Source of the DNA: CAWVWD01 sp965662365
Lineage (GTDB): Bacteria > Bacteroidota > Bacteroidia > Chitinophagales > Saprospiraceae
Reading direction: 5' to 3'
NCBI GenBank assembly: GCA_965662365.1
Contig: CBFIHR010000008.1
Location: 29,536 to 93,535 of the forward strand
DNA: 64,000 bases
Below the pieces are notes generated by a model that was not told the DNA's origin, did no database searches, and saw nothing but the letters and a program-made list of their open reading frames with translations. Both the position numbers and the translations under genes were made by a program. This document shows, piece by piece, positions 17,450-26,426 of the stretch. Position 1 is the first letter of the stretch. Every line of letters begins with the position of its first letter.

Positions 17450-18196
17450 TTAAAACAAAATACCGAGTCGAACAGAAATACGTCTAAATGATACACTATC
17501 TCGATAGCGACCTTGCCAATCATCGAAGGTGAAAGAGGCTTTTTGGAATAAATAGCCAATTTCTGTTGTGAATGACGCATTAGAGCGAGACGGAAAACGA
17601 AAACCAACTTTTGGATGAAGCATGATGCCGCCTTTTGCATCAATCATACTTTGGGTATTATTAACTAATGCGAATCCGTAACCTGCTTGAACCGAATAAT
17701 ACGGTGAGAAGGGTTGGTTTTCTGTTAAATAACCTCTTGCTTCGAGGTATAATGGAATAACATTTCTAATCTCAGAGTAAAGATAAGTATCTGCACCGAT
17801 ACCAATTCCTGCACCAATAATCGGCTGATATTGATACCCAAAGACATAATGTAGCGAGCCACCAAAAGGAAAGTTACCAAACTCGTCTTGCCCAGGCAAT
17901 AAGCCAAAACTAACAGCATTGTAATATCCAGTTTCTTTAAACCTGAAGTCTTTTGCTCCTTTTTTGTCTTTAATCTTTTTTTCTTCTTTAGTAATACGTT
18001 CTACTTCTGACATTTCATAAACCAAAATGCTACCTCCAGCTATTTTGATTTTAATTTTTTCTTTATTCTGTTCAATAACATCTCCTCGTATGATGCTACC
18101 ATTCATTAAGTAAACAACTTCTTCGTAATGCTGTGCTTCTGCATTAATACAAAACGCTAATAATCCGATGGTTAATAGGTATTTGAAATATTTCAT
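17450..18196 (-). CDS. Exported outer-membrane-like protein, function unknown
   Basis: 248 residues with a signal peptide (ending CINAEAQ). An N-terminal segment VYLMNGSIIRGDVIEQNKEKI followed by GGSILVYEMSEVERITKE is a short beta domain seen at the start of many Bacteroidota envelope proteins. Residues about 85-248 are alternating hydrophobic/polar strands with many aromatic and Gly residues (SFGLLPGQDEFGNFPFGGSL, VGFRFPSRSNASFTTEIGYLF), ending in a terminal aromatic-rich strand, as in small outer-membrane beta barrels. No enzymatic motif is present. It lies downstream of the LVIVD lipoprotein gene on the same strand, separated by the perfect hairpin at 18213-18253. Confidence 0.7.
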   Translation of the reverse strand: MKYFKYLLTIGLLAFCINAEAQHYEEVVYLMNGSIIRGDVIEQNKEKIKIKIAGGSILVYEMSEVERITKEEKKIKDKKGAKDFRFKETGYYNAVSFGLLPGQDEFGNFPFGGSLHYVFGYQYQPIIGAGIGIGADTYLYSEIRNVIPLYLEARGYLTENQPFSPYYSVQAGYGFALVNNTQSMIDAKGGIMLHPKVGFRFPSRSNASFTTEIGYLFQKASFTFDDWQGRYRDSVSFRRISVRLGILF

Positions 18197-18212
18197 GTAG
18201 TGATTCGTAATA

Positions 18213-18253
18213 AGTGATAAGTGATTAGTCTTTTGTACTAATCACTTATCACT
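18213..18253. repeat. Perfect 17-bp inverted repeat between co-oriented genes
   Basis: AGTGATAAGTGATTAGT (18213-18229) is the exact reverse complement of 18237-18253, with a seven-base loop. It fills the 64-bp gap between the LVIVD lipoprotein stop and the next start on the minus strand, and is built from the CTAATCAC/CTTATCAC words found before other starts in the window. It may terminate or attenuate transcription. Confidence 0.75.
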
Positions 18254-18260
18254 AAATTAA

Positions 18261-19508
18261 TTAATGGACGGTAATTTTACTTAATAGCTCCAAATTGTTA
18301 ACGTCACTATAATCATATTGATAAAATCCATCGCTACCAATGACTAATAACAAATTATTAGGTAAAGCGATCACATCGTAGGTTGAAAAGTCTTTATAGT
18401 GTTCTAATTCATCAATATTCATGTGATCTTCAACATCAAAAACCTTTAAACCATAATCACCTTCACATAAGAATAAAGTATTGTTAGCAATTGATAAACC
18501 ATGAGGATTATCCATTGGATAGGTTTTTAATAAAGTAGGATTAGAAGGATTTGAAATATCAATTACTTCCATTTGGTCTGTAAACCCGTCACAAATATTT
18601 CCTGAACGCAATGTTACATAGGCTAAATCATCTTGTACAAATACTGGGTCACAAGCGCCAACATGCCAAAATTCAGATAAACGAATCGGATTAGTACGGT
18701 TACTGATGTCATAAATAAACATTCCGTTCGATGAACCTAAAAATAACATATCGTCTTTTGGAAAAATGGTCTCAATATTCCAACCGACCATCGAAGAACC
18801 CAATGGATTTGGAGTTGCACCATTGGTAATATCAAAAATATTCAAATTTGAATTGTCAACTGTATAAAGAAAATCATCGACAATCGTAAAACGAGCCATC
18901 GAACCACCAACGCCTTGTCCGCCACCAGAAGCGTTTCCGGCACTTTGTGCAGTCGGTGATGCGAAGTCCACCTGTGTTAACCAGCCGCCACGCCAACGAT
19001 TATCATTACATTCGACTGTTTCGGTAATAACTTCGGTTTCATAATACGCTAAAATATTGCCATTCGCATCGTTACCCAAAATCGGGAAAACATCTTGCTG
19101 ACGACTCAATTGCACTGGTGCTAAGGGGTCTGTAATGTCAATTGCTAATAAATCCATAAAGTTATCAGCGTACAAGATATTATCTTTCACGGCAATATCT
19201 ACATTGCCTTTGATTTCGATAAATCCCATATTTTGCGGACTACTCGGCTCGGTGTTATCAATGATATGAATGCCCTCACGCAATTCATTAATAAAGATGT
19301 AATTATTATAAAAATAAATTTTACCTGGTTCTTTTAAGTCCTTGCTACCAACGATTGTAGCATCTTGTCGCATATCCGATTCGGCCATAAAAATCGGGGT
19401 AAATTGTGTGTAGGTAATCTCACGAGTACATTTGTCTTTAGTACAACTTGACATAAAAATCGCTACGGCGAAAAAAGCGACGAATTTTGAAAAATGTTGT
19501 TTAATCAT
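18261..19508 (-). CDS. LVIVD-repeat lipoprotein, beta-propeller-like
   Basis: 415 residues with a lipoprotein signal (FFAVAIFMSSC, mature N-terminus at Cys22). It contains repeated units of the LVIVD type, for example GIHIIDNTEPSSPQNMGFI, LLAIDITDPLAPVQLSRQ, LNIFDITNGATPNPLGSS and MEVIDISNPSNPTLLKTY, each about 40-45 residues, which form blades of a beta propeller. A Gly-rich loop (SAGNASGGGQGVGGS) lies in the middle. Such proteins are surface or periplasmic lipoproteins of Bacteroidota with unknown partners. It is followed on the same strand by the outer-membrane-like protein gene, so the two may act together, which is inference. Confidence 0.85.
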   Translation of the reverse strand: MIKQHFSKFVAFFAVAIFMSSCTKDKCTREITYTQFTPIFMAESDMRQDATIVGSKDLKEPGKIYFYNNYIFINELREGIHIIDNTEPSSPQNMGFIEIKGNVDIAVKDNILYADNFMDLLAIDITDPLAPVQLSRQQDVFPILGNDANGNILAYYETEVITETVECNDNRWRGGWLTQVDFASPTAQSAGNASGGGQGVGGSMARFTIVDDFLYTVDNSNLNIFDITNGATPNPLGSSMVGWNIETIFPKDDMLFLGSSNGMFIYDISNRTNPIRLSEFWHVGACDPVFVQDDLAYVTLRSGNICDGFTDQMEVIDISNPSNPTLLKTYPMDNPHGLSIANNTLFLCEGDYGLKVFDVEDHMNIDELEHYKDFSTYDVIALPNNLLLVIGSDGFYQYDYSDVNNLELLSKITVH

Positions 19509-19806
19509 GTTTTTAATTTTTTTAGTTCTTTAAGTGATTTTGGGCGAATTGGCAGCGTGTTAGTCTCCAATTTTATCGCCCAAATCTCACATTGGTTTTA
19601 ATGTAAATTTACCTGATTACTCAGTGATTTATTTTTAGTTGATTATTTCTTATTAAAGTCATCTGTAAGCATCTGCGTAAATTTATATTAGAAGTTTTTT
19701 ATGCGTCTGTTCTTATTTAAAAAGCTGCTTTTATAAATATTAATGATTAAATCTTAATTTTGAATTTAATTTTTATCACAAATTTTATCACAAAAAATAT
19801 TTTCAA

Positions 19807-20070
19807 GTGATTTTCTATATACTATTGTTCGTTACCATCATAATAGTTGCCCAGGCTATAAAAAAAATTTGGGTACAACGCCCACACTTAACGGATGAAG
19901 AGATTCAATTGTTTGTTGATTTAAAAATGGAAACAAGTTCGGAGGAGTACACTCGATTTATCGGGCATTTGTCAGGTTGCAAAATGTGTCAAGATAGGTT
20001 AGATGCTGCTCAAAGTAATCCACGAGATTTCGGGACAGGTGATAAAAATATTGAACAACATCTGATTTAA
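19807..20070 (+). CDS. Small membrane protein with a zinc-finger-like HxxxCxxC motif
   Basis: 87 residues beginning at GTG (19807). An N-terminal membrane segment (IFYILLFVTIIIVAQAI) is followed by a cytoplasmic helix and HLSGCKMCQDRLD, which matches the HxxxCxxC core of anti-sigma-factor zinc fingers. No sigma factor gene is adjacent. The N-in membrane anchor placed before the zinc finger is the reverse of the usual anti-sigma order, so the role is uncertain. A DUF547 lipoprotein gene follows 46 bases downstream and may share the transcript. Upstream of the start the word TTTATCACAAA occurs twice in tandem (about 19766-19797). Confidence 0.6.
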   Translation: MIFYILLFVTIIIVAQAIKKIWVQRPHLTDEEIQLFVDLKMETSSEEYTRFIGHLSGCKMCQDRLDAAQSNPRDFGTGDKNIEQHLI

Positions 20071-20116
20071 AACAAAAATAACGGGTAGTTATTCTTTATA
20101 TTTTAGAAATAACTTT

Positions 20117-20920
20117 ATGAAACAATCAATTTTATGGTTATTAGTTGTTGTTATGTTGACATTTGTGGCTTGCAGTACTTATGAACAAACAGAAGCAAAC
20201 GAAGAAAACGATATAACCTCAACGACTTACACCTCTCTCTCCAAGAGATTTATTAATACACTAAGAATAAAAGGTGACGTTCAACCGATTTTGGACAGCA
20301 TCGCCAACGTAGAGGAAGCAGTTTTGGCCGCAGAACTTATCAATGATGATAGCCGAAAAGCATTCTGGATTAATGTCTATAATGGATATATTCAGGTATT
20401 GTTGCAAGATAATCCGGAATTGTATAAGGCCAGAGGGGCTTTTTTTAGAGCCAAAAGGATAACTGTTGCGGGGAAAAAACTAAGTTTTGATGATATCGAG
20501 CATGGTATTATTCGTCGCTCCAAAATTAAATTATCACTTGGCCTATTATCTAAATGGAATATTAGTGATTATGAGAAAAAATTTAGATGTGACGAAGTCG
20601 ATCCTCGTGTGCATTTTGCCTTGAATTGTGGGGCGAAAAGTTGCCCCGCTGTAGTTGCTTACGATGCGAAGCAAATCAATGAGCAACTGAATAAGTCCAC
20701 AATAAATCATTTACAAGCGACTTCCAAATATGATAAAGAAACAAATAGAGTTTACATTACCAGTTTATTTAATTGGTTTCGAGGTGATTTTGGTAATAAA
20801 GTAGGTATTCGTCAGTTTTTGAAAGTATATGAAGTGCTACCAGAAGATGCAAACAAAACGGCTATTTCCTACAATACTTATGATTGGACATTGTACTTAG
20901 AAAATTACATTGATTTATAA
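20117..20920 (+). CDS. DUF547 domain lipoprotein
   Basis: 267 residues. The lipobox TFVACS makes Cys19 the mature N-terminus. The DUF547 core is recognised from RKAFWINVYNGYIQVLL, FDDIEHGIIR and the cysteine-containing DPRVHFALNCGAKSCPAV. The last has been compared with the active-site region of papain-like or transglutaminase-like folds, but no activity is known. In Bacteroidota these proteins are usually outer-membrane lipoproteins. It lies 46 bases after the small zinc-finger-like gene, and converges on the alpha/beta hydrolase gene. Confidence 0.88.
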   Translation: MKQSILWLLVVVMLTFVACSTYEQTEANEENDITSTTYTSLSKRFINTLRIKGDVQPILDSIANVEEAVLAAELINDDSRKAFWINVYNGYIQVLLQDNPELYKARGAFFRAKRITVAGKKLSFDDIEHGIIRRSKIKLSLGLLSKWNISDYEKKFRCDEVDPRVHFALNCGAKSCPAVVAYDAKQINEQLNKSTINHLQATSKYDKETNRVYITSLFNWFRGDFGNKVGIRQFLKVYEVLPEDANKTAISYNTYDWTLYLENYIDL

Positions 20921-20965
20921 TCAGAAGTGTTATTAAAAAATTGGAAAGTGCGGCAAGTCTCTATT

Positions 20966-21889
20966 CTATTTTAATAAATCAAACGAATCATCAACGGTAG
21001 CTTGATAATCTTGCGTTCTTTTCACCGCTTGTAGCAAAAATTGACGAATCAAATCGGGGTGCGAAAACGGCAAACCGTGCCCCATATTTGGTAAAATAAT
21101 TTTTTTAACTAAAGCGGCATTAACCAATTTACGTTCTGCAAAATGAGCATTTTCTTCATAAATCAAATCGTCAGCATCGCCATGAAGAATAGTTGTTGCC
21201 GCTTTGATTTTATCCCAATCGGGGAGCATTCTGAACAACGATTCTCGATGCGCTAATTTTTCATGATTAGCATTTGTAATCGCTTGAGGAACAAGCCATT
21301 CTAACCATTTATTTGTTGTCGGATAACTTATCGAATAGGTTTTTTCGTAGCCAGGAGCAACAGAAGCCGAAATCAACATTAAACCATCCATCAAATTGGG
21401 ATAATCCATCGCTAAACGTGCAGCGACTGGGCCGCCATAAGAAGAGCCGACAACTAAAATCGTTTGATATTTTTCTCTATATTTTTTAAGAATAGGAGCG
21501 ATTAATTCCGCTTGTTTTTTTAACGAAAGTTCAATTTTTCCAAAATCAGAATACCCATAACCTGGCCGATCGACAGCGACTAATTTGACACTATTTACCA
21601 AGATAGAATCGTTAAACATATTTTTCCAACCACCGGACGAGCTCGGCGCACCATGAATCGCTAAAATCATTGGTTGATTTTTGCCTCCCATCTGTACATA
21701 TCGCATGTGCCGCTTTCCAACTTCATAATGTGTCGTTTCTAACTCGTAGCCATTATCTTTTATTAACCATGCAAAAGCAGAATCATTCAGTCGAAGTTGA
21801 AGAAAGGCGTAGAAGGCAATAAAGAGAATGACCAAAACAGTTCCGACCCAAAACCACCATTTTTTTAAAACTTTAAATAATATTTTCAT
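20966..21889 (-). CDS. Membrane-anchored alpha/beta hydrolase
   Basis: 307 residues from the ATG at 21889; a TTG six codons upstream is less likely. An N-terminal transmembrane segment (WWFWVGTVLVILFIAFYAFL) precedes the hydrolase fold. The nucleophile elbow is GSSYGGPVA (Ser in GxSxG), the oxyanion region AIHGAPSSSGGW, a likely catalytic Asp sits in HGDADDLIYEENA and the catalytic His in NMGHGLPFSHPD. Such proteins cleave esters, lactones or C-C bonds; the substrate is unknown. It is a single gene, with convergent DUF547 downstream. Confidence 0.85.
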   Translation of the reverse strand: MKILFKVLKKWWFWVGTVLVILFIAFYAFLQLRLNDSAFAWLIKDNGYELETTHYEVGKRHMRYVQMGGKNQPMILAIHGAPSSSGGWKNMFNDSILVNSVKLVAVDRPGYGYSDFGKIELSLKKQAELIAPILKKYREKYQTILVVGSSYGGPVAARLAMDYPNLMDGLMLISASVAPGYEKTYSISYPTTNKWLEWLVPQAITNANHEKLAHRESLFRMLPDWDKIKAATTILHGDADDLIYEENAHFAERKLVNAALVKKIILPNMGHGLPFSHPDLIRQFLLQAVKRTQDYQATVDDSFDLLK

Positions 21890-22084
21890 AAATAATAGAT
21901 TGTTCAAGTGAAACGCTATTTGTCCATAACTGTTGATATATCTTAATTTAAATAAGTATAAAAATTGAATTTTAAGGTATTTTACTTTGTGAACATGGTC
22001 ACATTACAGGTCGTAAAATGACTTTTAATTAAAAAATGTGTGAATTTTGATGAATGATTAACGGTAATCCTGTAATATTGCATC

Positions 22085-22858
22085 ATGGATAAATTGCCTA
22101 AAATATCGGTTATTACTGTTGTTTATAATGGTCAAGATTTCTTGGAAGGGACGATTCGATCGGTGATGAATCAAACCTATAAGCACATCGAATACTTGAT
22201 TATTGACGGAAAGTCAAAAGATAAAACGGTCGATATTATTAAACAATATGATCATTACATTTCTGATTGGATTACGGAGCAGGACAAAGGGCTGTATGAT
22301 GCGATGAACAAAGGGTTGAAAATGGCGACTGGTGATTTTGTCTTATTTATGAATGCTGGTGATCAGTTTGCAGACTCGACGGTTTTAGAAACTGTTTTTT
22401 CAAAATATGATGCTACAACTGATGTACTGTACGGAGAAGTGATGATGGTCGATGAGAATCGTCAAGCAATCGGTACTCGAACTGAAATTACTACTCGAAA
22501 ATTACCACAACAATTGACCTGGAAATCAATGAAATTAGGAATGGTTGTTTGTCATCAGGCTTTTATTCCTCGCCGTGAGTTGTGTCCGTTTTATATGGTC
22601 GATAATTTGAGTGCAGATATTGATTGGGTGATTGAAATATTGAAAAAAAGTCGAAAAAATGTGAATTGTGGGATTGTGATTGCTGATTTTTTGGTTGGAG
22701 GCGTTTCAAAACAACGTCATCGTCAATCGTTAAAAGATAGATACAATGTTTTGCAAAAACACTTCGGAATTATTCCTAATTTTTTTAATCATATTTTGAT
22801 AATTATTCGTGCGATTTGGTTCAGAATCAGTAGGGTAGGGAAGGCGACGTATTCATAA
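22085..22858 (+). CDS. Family 2 glycosyltransferase
   Basis: 257 residues, cytoplasmic face of the membrane. The GT-A fold start ISVITVVYNGQDFLEGTIRS, the nucleotide-binding LIIDGKSKDKT and EQDKGLYDAMNKGL (the WxSExDxGxYDAMNKG motif of the WcaA/WbbD-like branch) are clear. The metal-binding DxD-like position is FMNAGDQF, a usual variant in this branch. It transfers a sugar from a nucleotide donor, probably in surface polysaccharide synthesis. A sugar-nucleotide transferase gene follows 63 bases downstream on the same strand, which fits a shared role. Confidence 0.9.
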   Translation: MDKLPKISVITVVYNGQDFLEGTIRSVMNQTYKHIEYLIIDGKSKDKTVDIIKQYDHYISDWITEQDKGLYDAMNKGLKMATGDFVLFMNAGDQFADSTVLETVFSKYDATTDVLYGEVMMVDENRQAIGTRTEITTRKLPQQLTWKSMKLGMVVCHQAFIPRRELCPFYMVDNLSADIDWVIEILKKSRKNVNCGIVIADFLVGGVSKQRHRQSLKDRYNVLQKHFGIIPNFFNHILIIIRAIWFRISRVGKATYS

Positions 22859-22921
22859 AATTATCCGATTAAAGTATCAGTTTAACAACTAAAATTATTT
22901 TATAAATTATAAAAAATAAAA

Positions 22922-23830
22922 ATGCAAAGACCAACTTTATTAATATTAGCAGCAGGAATGGGAAGTCGTTATGGTGGCTTGAAGCAAGTAGATGCGATTG
23001 GCCCAAATGAAGAAGCCATTATTGAATACTCAATTTATGATGCGATTCGTGCTGGTTTTGGCAAGGTTGTTTTCGTGATTCGTCAAAGTTTTGAGGAAGC
23101 TTTCAAAGCAAAATTTGCAAACAAATTTCAAGATCAAATTGATGTTGTTTACGTTTATCAAGAGGTGAATCCGGTAGTGAAAGGTGTGGAAAATATTCCA
23201 CATCGTGAAAAACCTTGGGGAACAGGTCACGCAGTTTTGGCAGCTAAAGACGTGATTAATGAGCCTTTTGTGGTGATTAATGCAGATGATTATTACGGGG
23301 TGACGGCTTATCAAACGGCTTTTGATTTCTTTATGAATGGTATTGCCGAAAATCGTTATGCGATGGTTGGTTTTGTTTTGGACAAAACTTTATCAGATAA
23401 CGGAACGGTCAATCGTGGAATTTGTCAAACAGATGAAAATGGTAATTTGGTTGATGTGGTCGAACGCTTGAAAATTCGTCGTGAAGACGATAACCAGATT
23501 TATTATACGGACGAGTTTGATGGTAAAGATTATCCATTAAAAGATAAAGATATTGCATCAATGAACTTTTGGGCTTTCCATGCTAACTTTATGGATGCGG
23601 CTTACGAAATGTTTGTTGATTTTGTAAAAGCCAATAAAGAAAATACACGGTCAGAGTTTTACATTCCATTGATTATCAATAATTTGATTCAATCAGGAAA
23701 AATTGATTTGCAAGTGTTAAAATCAGAAGATAAATGGTTTGGGGTGACGTATCAAGCGGATAAACCGATGGTAGTTGAAGCCTTAAAAGGGCTAACGACT
23801 GACAAAACCTATCCGAGTCCACTTTGGTAG
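22922..23830 (+). CDS. Sugar-phosphate nucleotidyltransferase
   Basis: 302 residues. The signature LILAAGMGSRYGGLKQ at the N-terminus is the nucleotide-binding G-x-G-T/S-R motif of nucleotidyltransferases. EKPWGTGHAVLAAKD and FVVINADDYYG supply the base-binding and metal-binding Asp residues. The enzyme would make an activated sugar (NDP-sugar) from a sugar phosphate and NTP; the exact sugar cannot be read from sequence. It follows the glycosyltransferase gene and is closed by the hairpin at 23867-23899. Confidence 0.87.
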   Translation: MQRPTLLILAAGMGSRYGGLKQVDAIGPNEEAIIEYSIYDAIRAGFGKVVFVIRQSFEEAFKAKFANKFQDQIDVVYVYQEVNPVVKGVENIPHREKPWGTGHAVLAAKDVINEPFVVINADDYYGVTAYQTAFDFFMNGIAENRYAMVGFVLDKTLSDNGTVNRGICQTDENGNLVDVVERLKIRREDDNQIYYTDEFDGKDYPLKDKDIASMNFWAFHANFMDAAYEMFVDFVKANKENTRSEFYIPLIINNLIQSGKIDLQVLKSEDKWFGVTYQADKPMVVEALKGLTTDKTYPSPLW

Positions 23831-23866
23831 TATTTGTAAGTAAATAAGATATGAAGTACTTCTTTG

Positions 23867-23899
23867 AAACGTCATTTTGCTTTTTGTGAAATGGCGTTT
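23867..23899 (+). terminator. Terminator after the nucleotidyltransferase gene
   Basis: AAACGTCATTT (23867-23877) pairs with AAATGGCGTTT (23889-23899) with one G-U pair, followed by TATTATTT. Confidence 0.6.
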
Positions 23900-23932
23900 T
23901 ATTATTTATAACCAATAAAATCAAATTATATA

Positions 23933-24391
23933 ATGAAAATAAAATTATTAATAGGCTTGATTTTAACTGTGCTTTTAGTCAGTTGTTCTAACCAAAAATT
24001 AGAAAAAGAACTGTCAGCGGTACAACTAAAGTTAAAAGAAACGGAAGCTTTATTGGCGGCAGCCAAATCGAATACTGATGAAAATTATCCGTTGATTCAT
24101 ATTGTCTATTTCAAATTGAAACCCGATGCGGATAAAACAAAATTATTAGAAGCAATCGATAAATTAAAACAAATTGACGTCGTACACAAGTTAGAAGTTG
24201 GCACTTTTGAAGATTTAAATGATGAAAGAGCATTGTCTGATTATCAAGTAGTTATGCAGATGGCTTTCGCCAATAAAGCAGCTTATGAAACTTATCAAAC
24301 TCACGAAATTCATTTGGCTTTGAAAAGTGTTATTAAAGACATGTTGGCGGGACCGCCCGTGACGTATGATTATAGAAAATTGAATATTTAA
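23933..24391 (+). CDS. Dabb (stress-responsive alpha/beta barrel) domain lipoprotein
   Basis: 152 residues. The lipobox LLVSCS makes Cys18 the mature N-terminus, and a short coiled coil (about 22-45) follows. The Dabb domain (about 52-148) is recognised from PLIHIVYFKLKPDADKTKLL, the central acidic helix and QTHEIHLALKSVIKDML. Dabb domains form dimeric ferredoxin-like barrels, often in stress-induced or polyketide-related proteins; most have no known activity. An outer-membrane lipoprotein form is frequent in Bacteroidota. The gene has its own terminator at 24404-24432. Confidence 0.85.
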   Translation: MKIKLLIGLILTVLLVSCSNQKLEKELSAVQLKLKETEALLAAAKSNTDENYPLIHIVYFKLKPDADKTKLLEAIDKLKQIDVVHKLEVGTFEDLNDERALSDYQVVMQMAFANKAAYETYQTHEIHLALKSVIKDMLAGPPVTYDYRKLNI

Positions 24392-24403
24392 GAAGTTGTG
24401 ATG

Positions 24404-24432
24404 ATGACAGGCGAACTCAAATCGCCTGTCAT
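24404..24432 (+). terminator. Terminator after the Dabb lipoprotein gene
   Basis: A perfect 11-bp stem, ATGACAGGCGA (24404-24414) with TCGCCTGTCAT (24422-24432), followed by TTTT. Confidence 0.75.
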
Positions 24433-24498
24433 TTTAGGATAAGTTTCTTCAATCAGTGTAGTTTAGTGGCGACTTGTCAGTCGAACAAACCGTAAAAA

Positions 24499-25788
24499 TT
24501 ATTTAAATACGATATCAAACGCTTCACACATTTTTGTAGTTGCTTCCGCTAAATCGGCTTCCGTATGCGCCGCAGATACGAAGCCAACTTCATAACCTGA
24601 AGGCCCTAAGTATAACCCTCGTTGCAATAATTCATGGTGCAATACCTTGAATTTTTCCATTGAAGCAACATTAATTTGGTCGGCTCGTGTGATGCGTTCT
24701 TTGGTGAATGCAATCCAAAAGATAGAACCGATTGTGACGATCGATACTTCATAACCTTTTGCATCGCAGTAAGCTTGAATGCCATCAACGAATTTTTTCG
24801 TTTTCGCTTCCATCGCTTCATAAAATCCTGGTTGAACCAATTGCTTACAAGCTGCATAACCGGCTGCCATTGCGACAGGATTAGCGGACAATGTCCCTGC
24901 TTGATACACCGGGCCTTCGGGTGCAATATGACTCATGATTTCGGCACTTGCAGCATAAGCACCGACAGGCATTCCGCCACCGATGATTTTTCCGTAAGTC
25001 ATAATGTCTGGTTGAATACCATAGTAACCAGCAGCTCCTTCATAACCTACTCTGAAACCAGAGATGACTTCGTCAAAGATTAATAACACACCATATTTAT
25101 AACATTTTATTCTCAGACATTCTAAGAAGGATTTATCTTGTAATAACAAACCATTATTTGCTGGAACAGGCTCGATAATAATACACGCAACATCATCGCC
25201 ATGTTCTTTCAAAGTGGCCTCTAATGCCTCACGGTCATTCAGCGGAATAACCAATGTTTCTTTCACGAATGACTCCGGAACACCTTTAGAAGTACTCACT
25301 CCAAAAGTCGCTAAACCGGAACCAGCCTTGACTAACAAAGAGTCAACGTGTCCGTGATAACAACCTTCGAATTTAATAATTTTATTACGACCAGTTACTC
25401 CTCTTGCCAATCGAATCGCAGACATCACGGCTTCTGTTCCTGAACTCACGAAACGCATTTTCTCGATGTATCGATTATTTTCTATAATTAATTTTCCTAA
25501 CTGATTTCCTAATTTTGTCGGTGTCCCGAATGACGTTCCGTTTTTGACGGTTGCGATGACTTCCTCCTCGATTTGAGGATTTCGATGACCCAAGATTAAA
25601 GGTCCCCAAGAACAACAAAAATCAATAAACTCGTTATCATCTTCATCGTAAAATCGGCTACCTTCTCCTCTTTTTATAAATAGCGGAGGGCCAGAAACGG
25701 ACTTAAATGCTCGAACAGGTGAGTTTACACCACCTGGAAAATATTTTTTTGCCTCTTCAAATAACTGTGCAGATGTTTCTCTTTTCAT
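24499..25788 (-). CDS. hemL: Glutamate-1-semialdehyde 2,1-aminomutase
   Basis: 429 residues from the ATG at 25788 (MKRETSAQLFEEAKKYFPGG is the standard N-terminus; the open frame before it is not expected to be coding). This PLP enzyme of the class III aminotransferase fold converts glutamate-1-semialdehyde to 5-aminolevulinate in the C5 route to heme. Visible marks: FPGGVNSPVRAF, RFVSSGTEAVMSAIRLARG, the PLP-phosphate region, DEVISGFRV and the Schiff-base lysine in TYGKIIGGGMPVGAYA. Length and motifs match HemL throughout. It stands alone; other heme genes are not in the window. Confidence 0.96.
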   Translation of the reverse strand: MKRETSAQLFEEAKKYFPGGVNSPVRAFKSVSGPPLFIKRGEGSRFYDEDDNEFIDFCCSWGPLILGHRNPQIEEEVIATVKNGTSFGTPTKLGNQLGKLIIENNRYIEKMRFVSSGTEAVMSAIRLARGVTGRNKIIKFEGCYHGHVDSLLVKAGSGLATFGVSTSKGVPESFVKETLVIPLNDREALEATLKEHGDDVACIIIEPVPANNGLLLQDKSFLECLRIKCYKYGVLLIFDEVISGFRVGYEGAAGYYGIQPDIMTYGKIIGGGMPVGAYAASAEIMSHIAPEGPVYQAGTLSANPVAMAAGYAACKQLVQPGFYEAMEAKTKKFVDGIQAYCDAKGYEVSIVTIGSIFWIAFTKERITRADQINVASMEKFKVLHHELLQRGLYLGPSGYEVGFVSAAHTEADLAEATTKMCEAFDIVFK

Positions 25789-26426
25789 AAATTGTGTAAT
25801 GTATAATGAAGTGTAGATTTTACACGACTCTAATTTATTATTTTTTCCTTTCAAATGTTGCGAAAATACGCTACTTCGTATATTAAAACAAGGTAGAGCG
25901 TAGAAGTTGAATTGATTTATTAGGTTAGAATTATTCTAAATTTAGATATAATTAATAATATTATTTGTAAATATTTGATTATTAGAATACTATTGAATCA
26001 ATACTTTTTATTAAAAATAATTGCACCGAATTTTATTAGTTTCTAATTACAAAATTATTACTTCTAACAGACTAATTAGATGTAATGAAACTTTAAAATT
26101 TTAGTAAACTTAATGTTATGAATTTTATGAAATACTTACACATTTTGACGGCTGAAAAAACCTCCAAGAAAACTTCCAAAAAAAATCTTTTTTTTGCTAA
26201 AAAAGTTTGCACAATTCAAAAAAAGACTTCTTCTTTGTCCTTGATTTCGATGGTGAAATTATACTTAAACAATTAAGGGATAAAATTACAAACTAGCATT
26301 TCATAAATAATTGATTATTAACGATTTAAAACAATAATTGAAAGTAATTTTCCTAACAGTATCTTTAAATAAAAATCTACACTAATTGACCATAATTCAC
26401 AAGGTCAAACTTTCGATAAAAAAATA
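25789..26426. other. Long AT-rich intergenic region upstream of hemL and the ATP-grasp cassette
   Basis: 638 bp between divergent genes, strongly AT-rich with homopolymer runs around 26150-26215. A 52-codon plus-strand ORF (26118-26276) has a Lys/Ser/Thr-rich composition typical of chance. No clear promoter box was found. Confidence 0.45.

Noticed and set aside
24676..25083. 135-codon ORF antisense to hemL
   Set aside because: Cys/His-rich translation is a mirror of hemL codon use; the sense gene explains the open frame.
26118..26276. 52-codon ORF upstream of the ATP-grasp cassette
   Set aside because: Lys/Ser/Thr-rich composition arises from A-rich DNA; no start context or motif.
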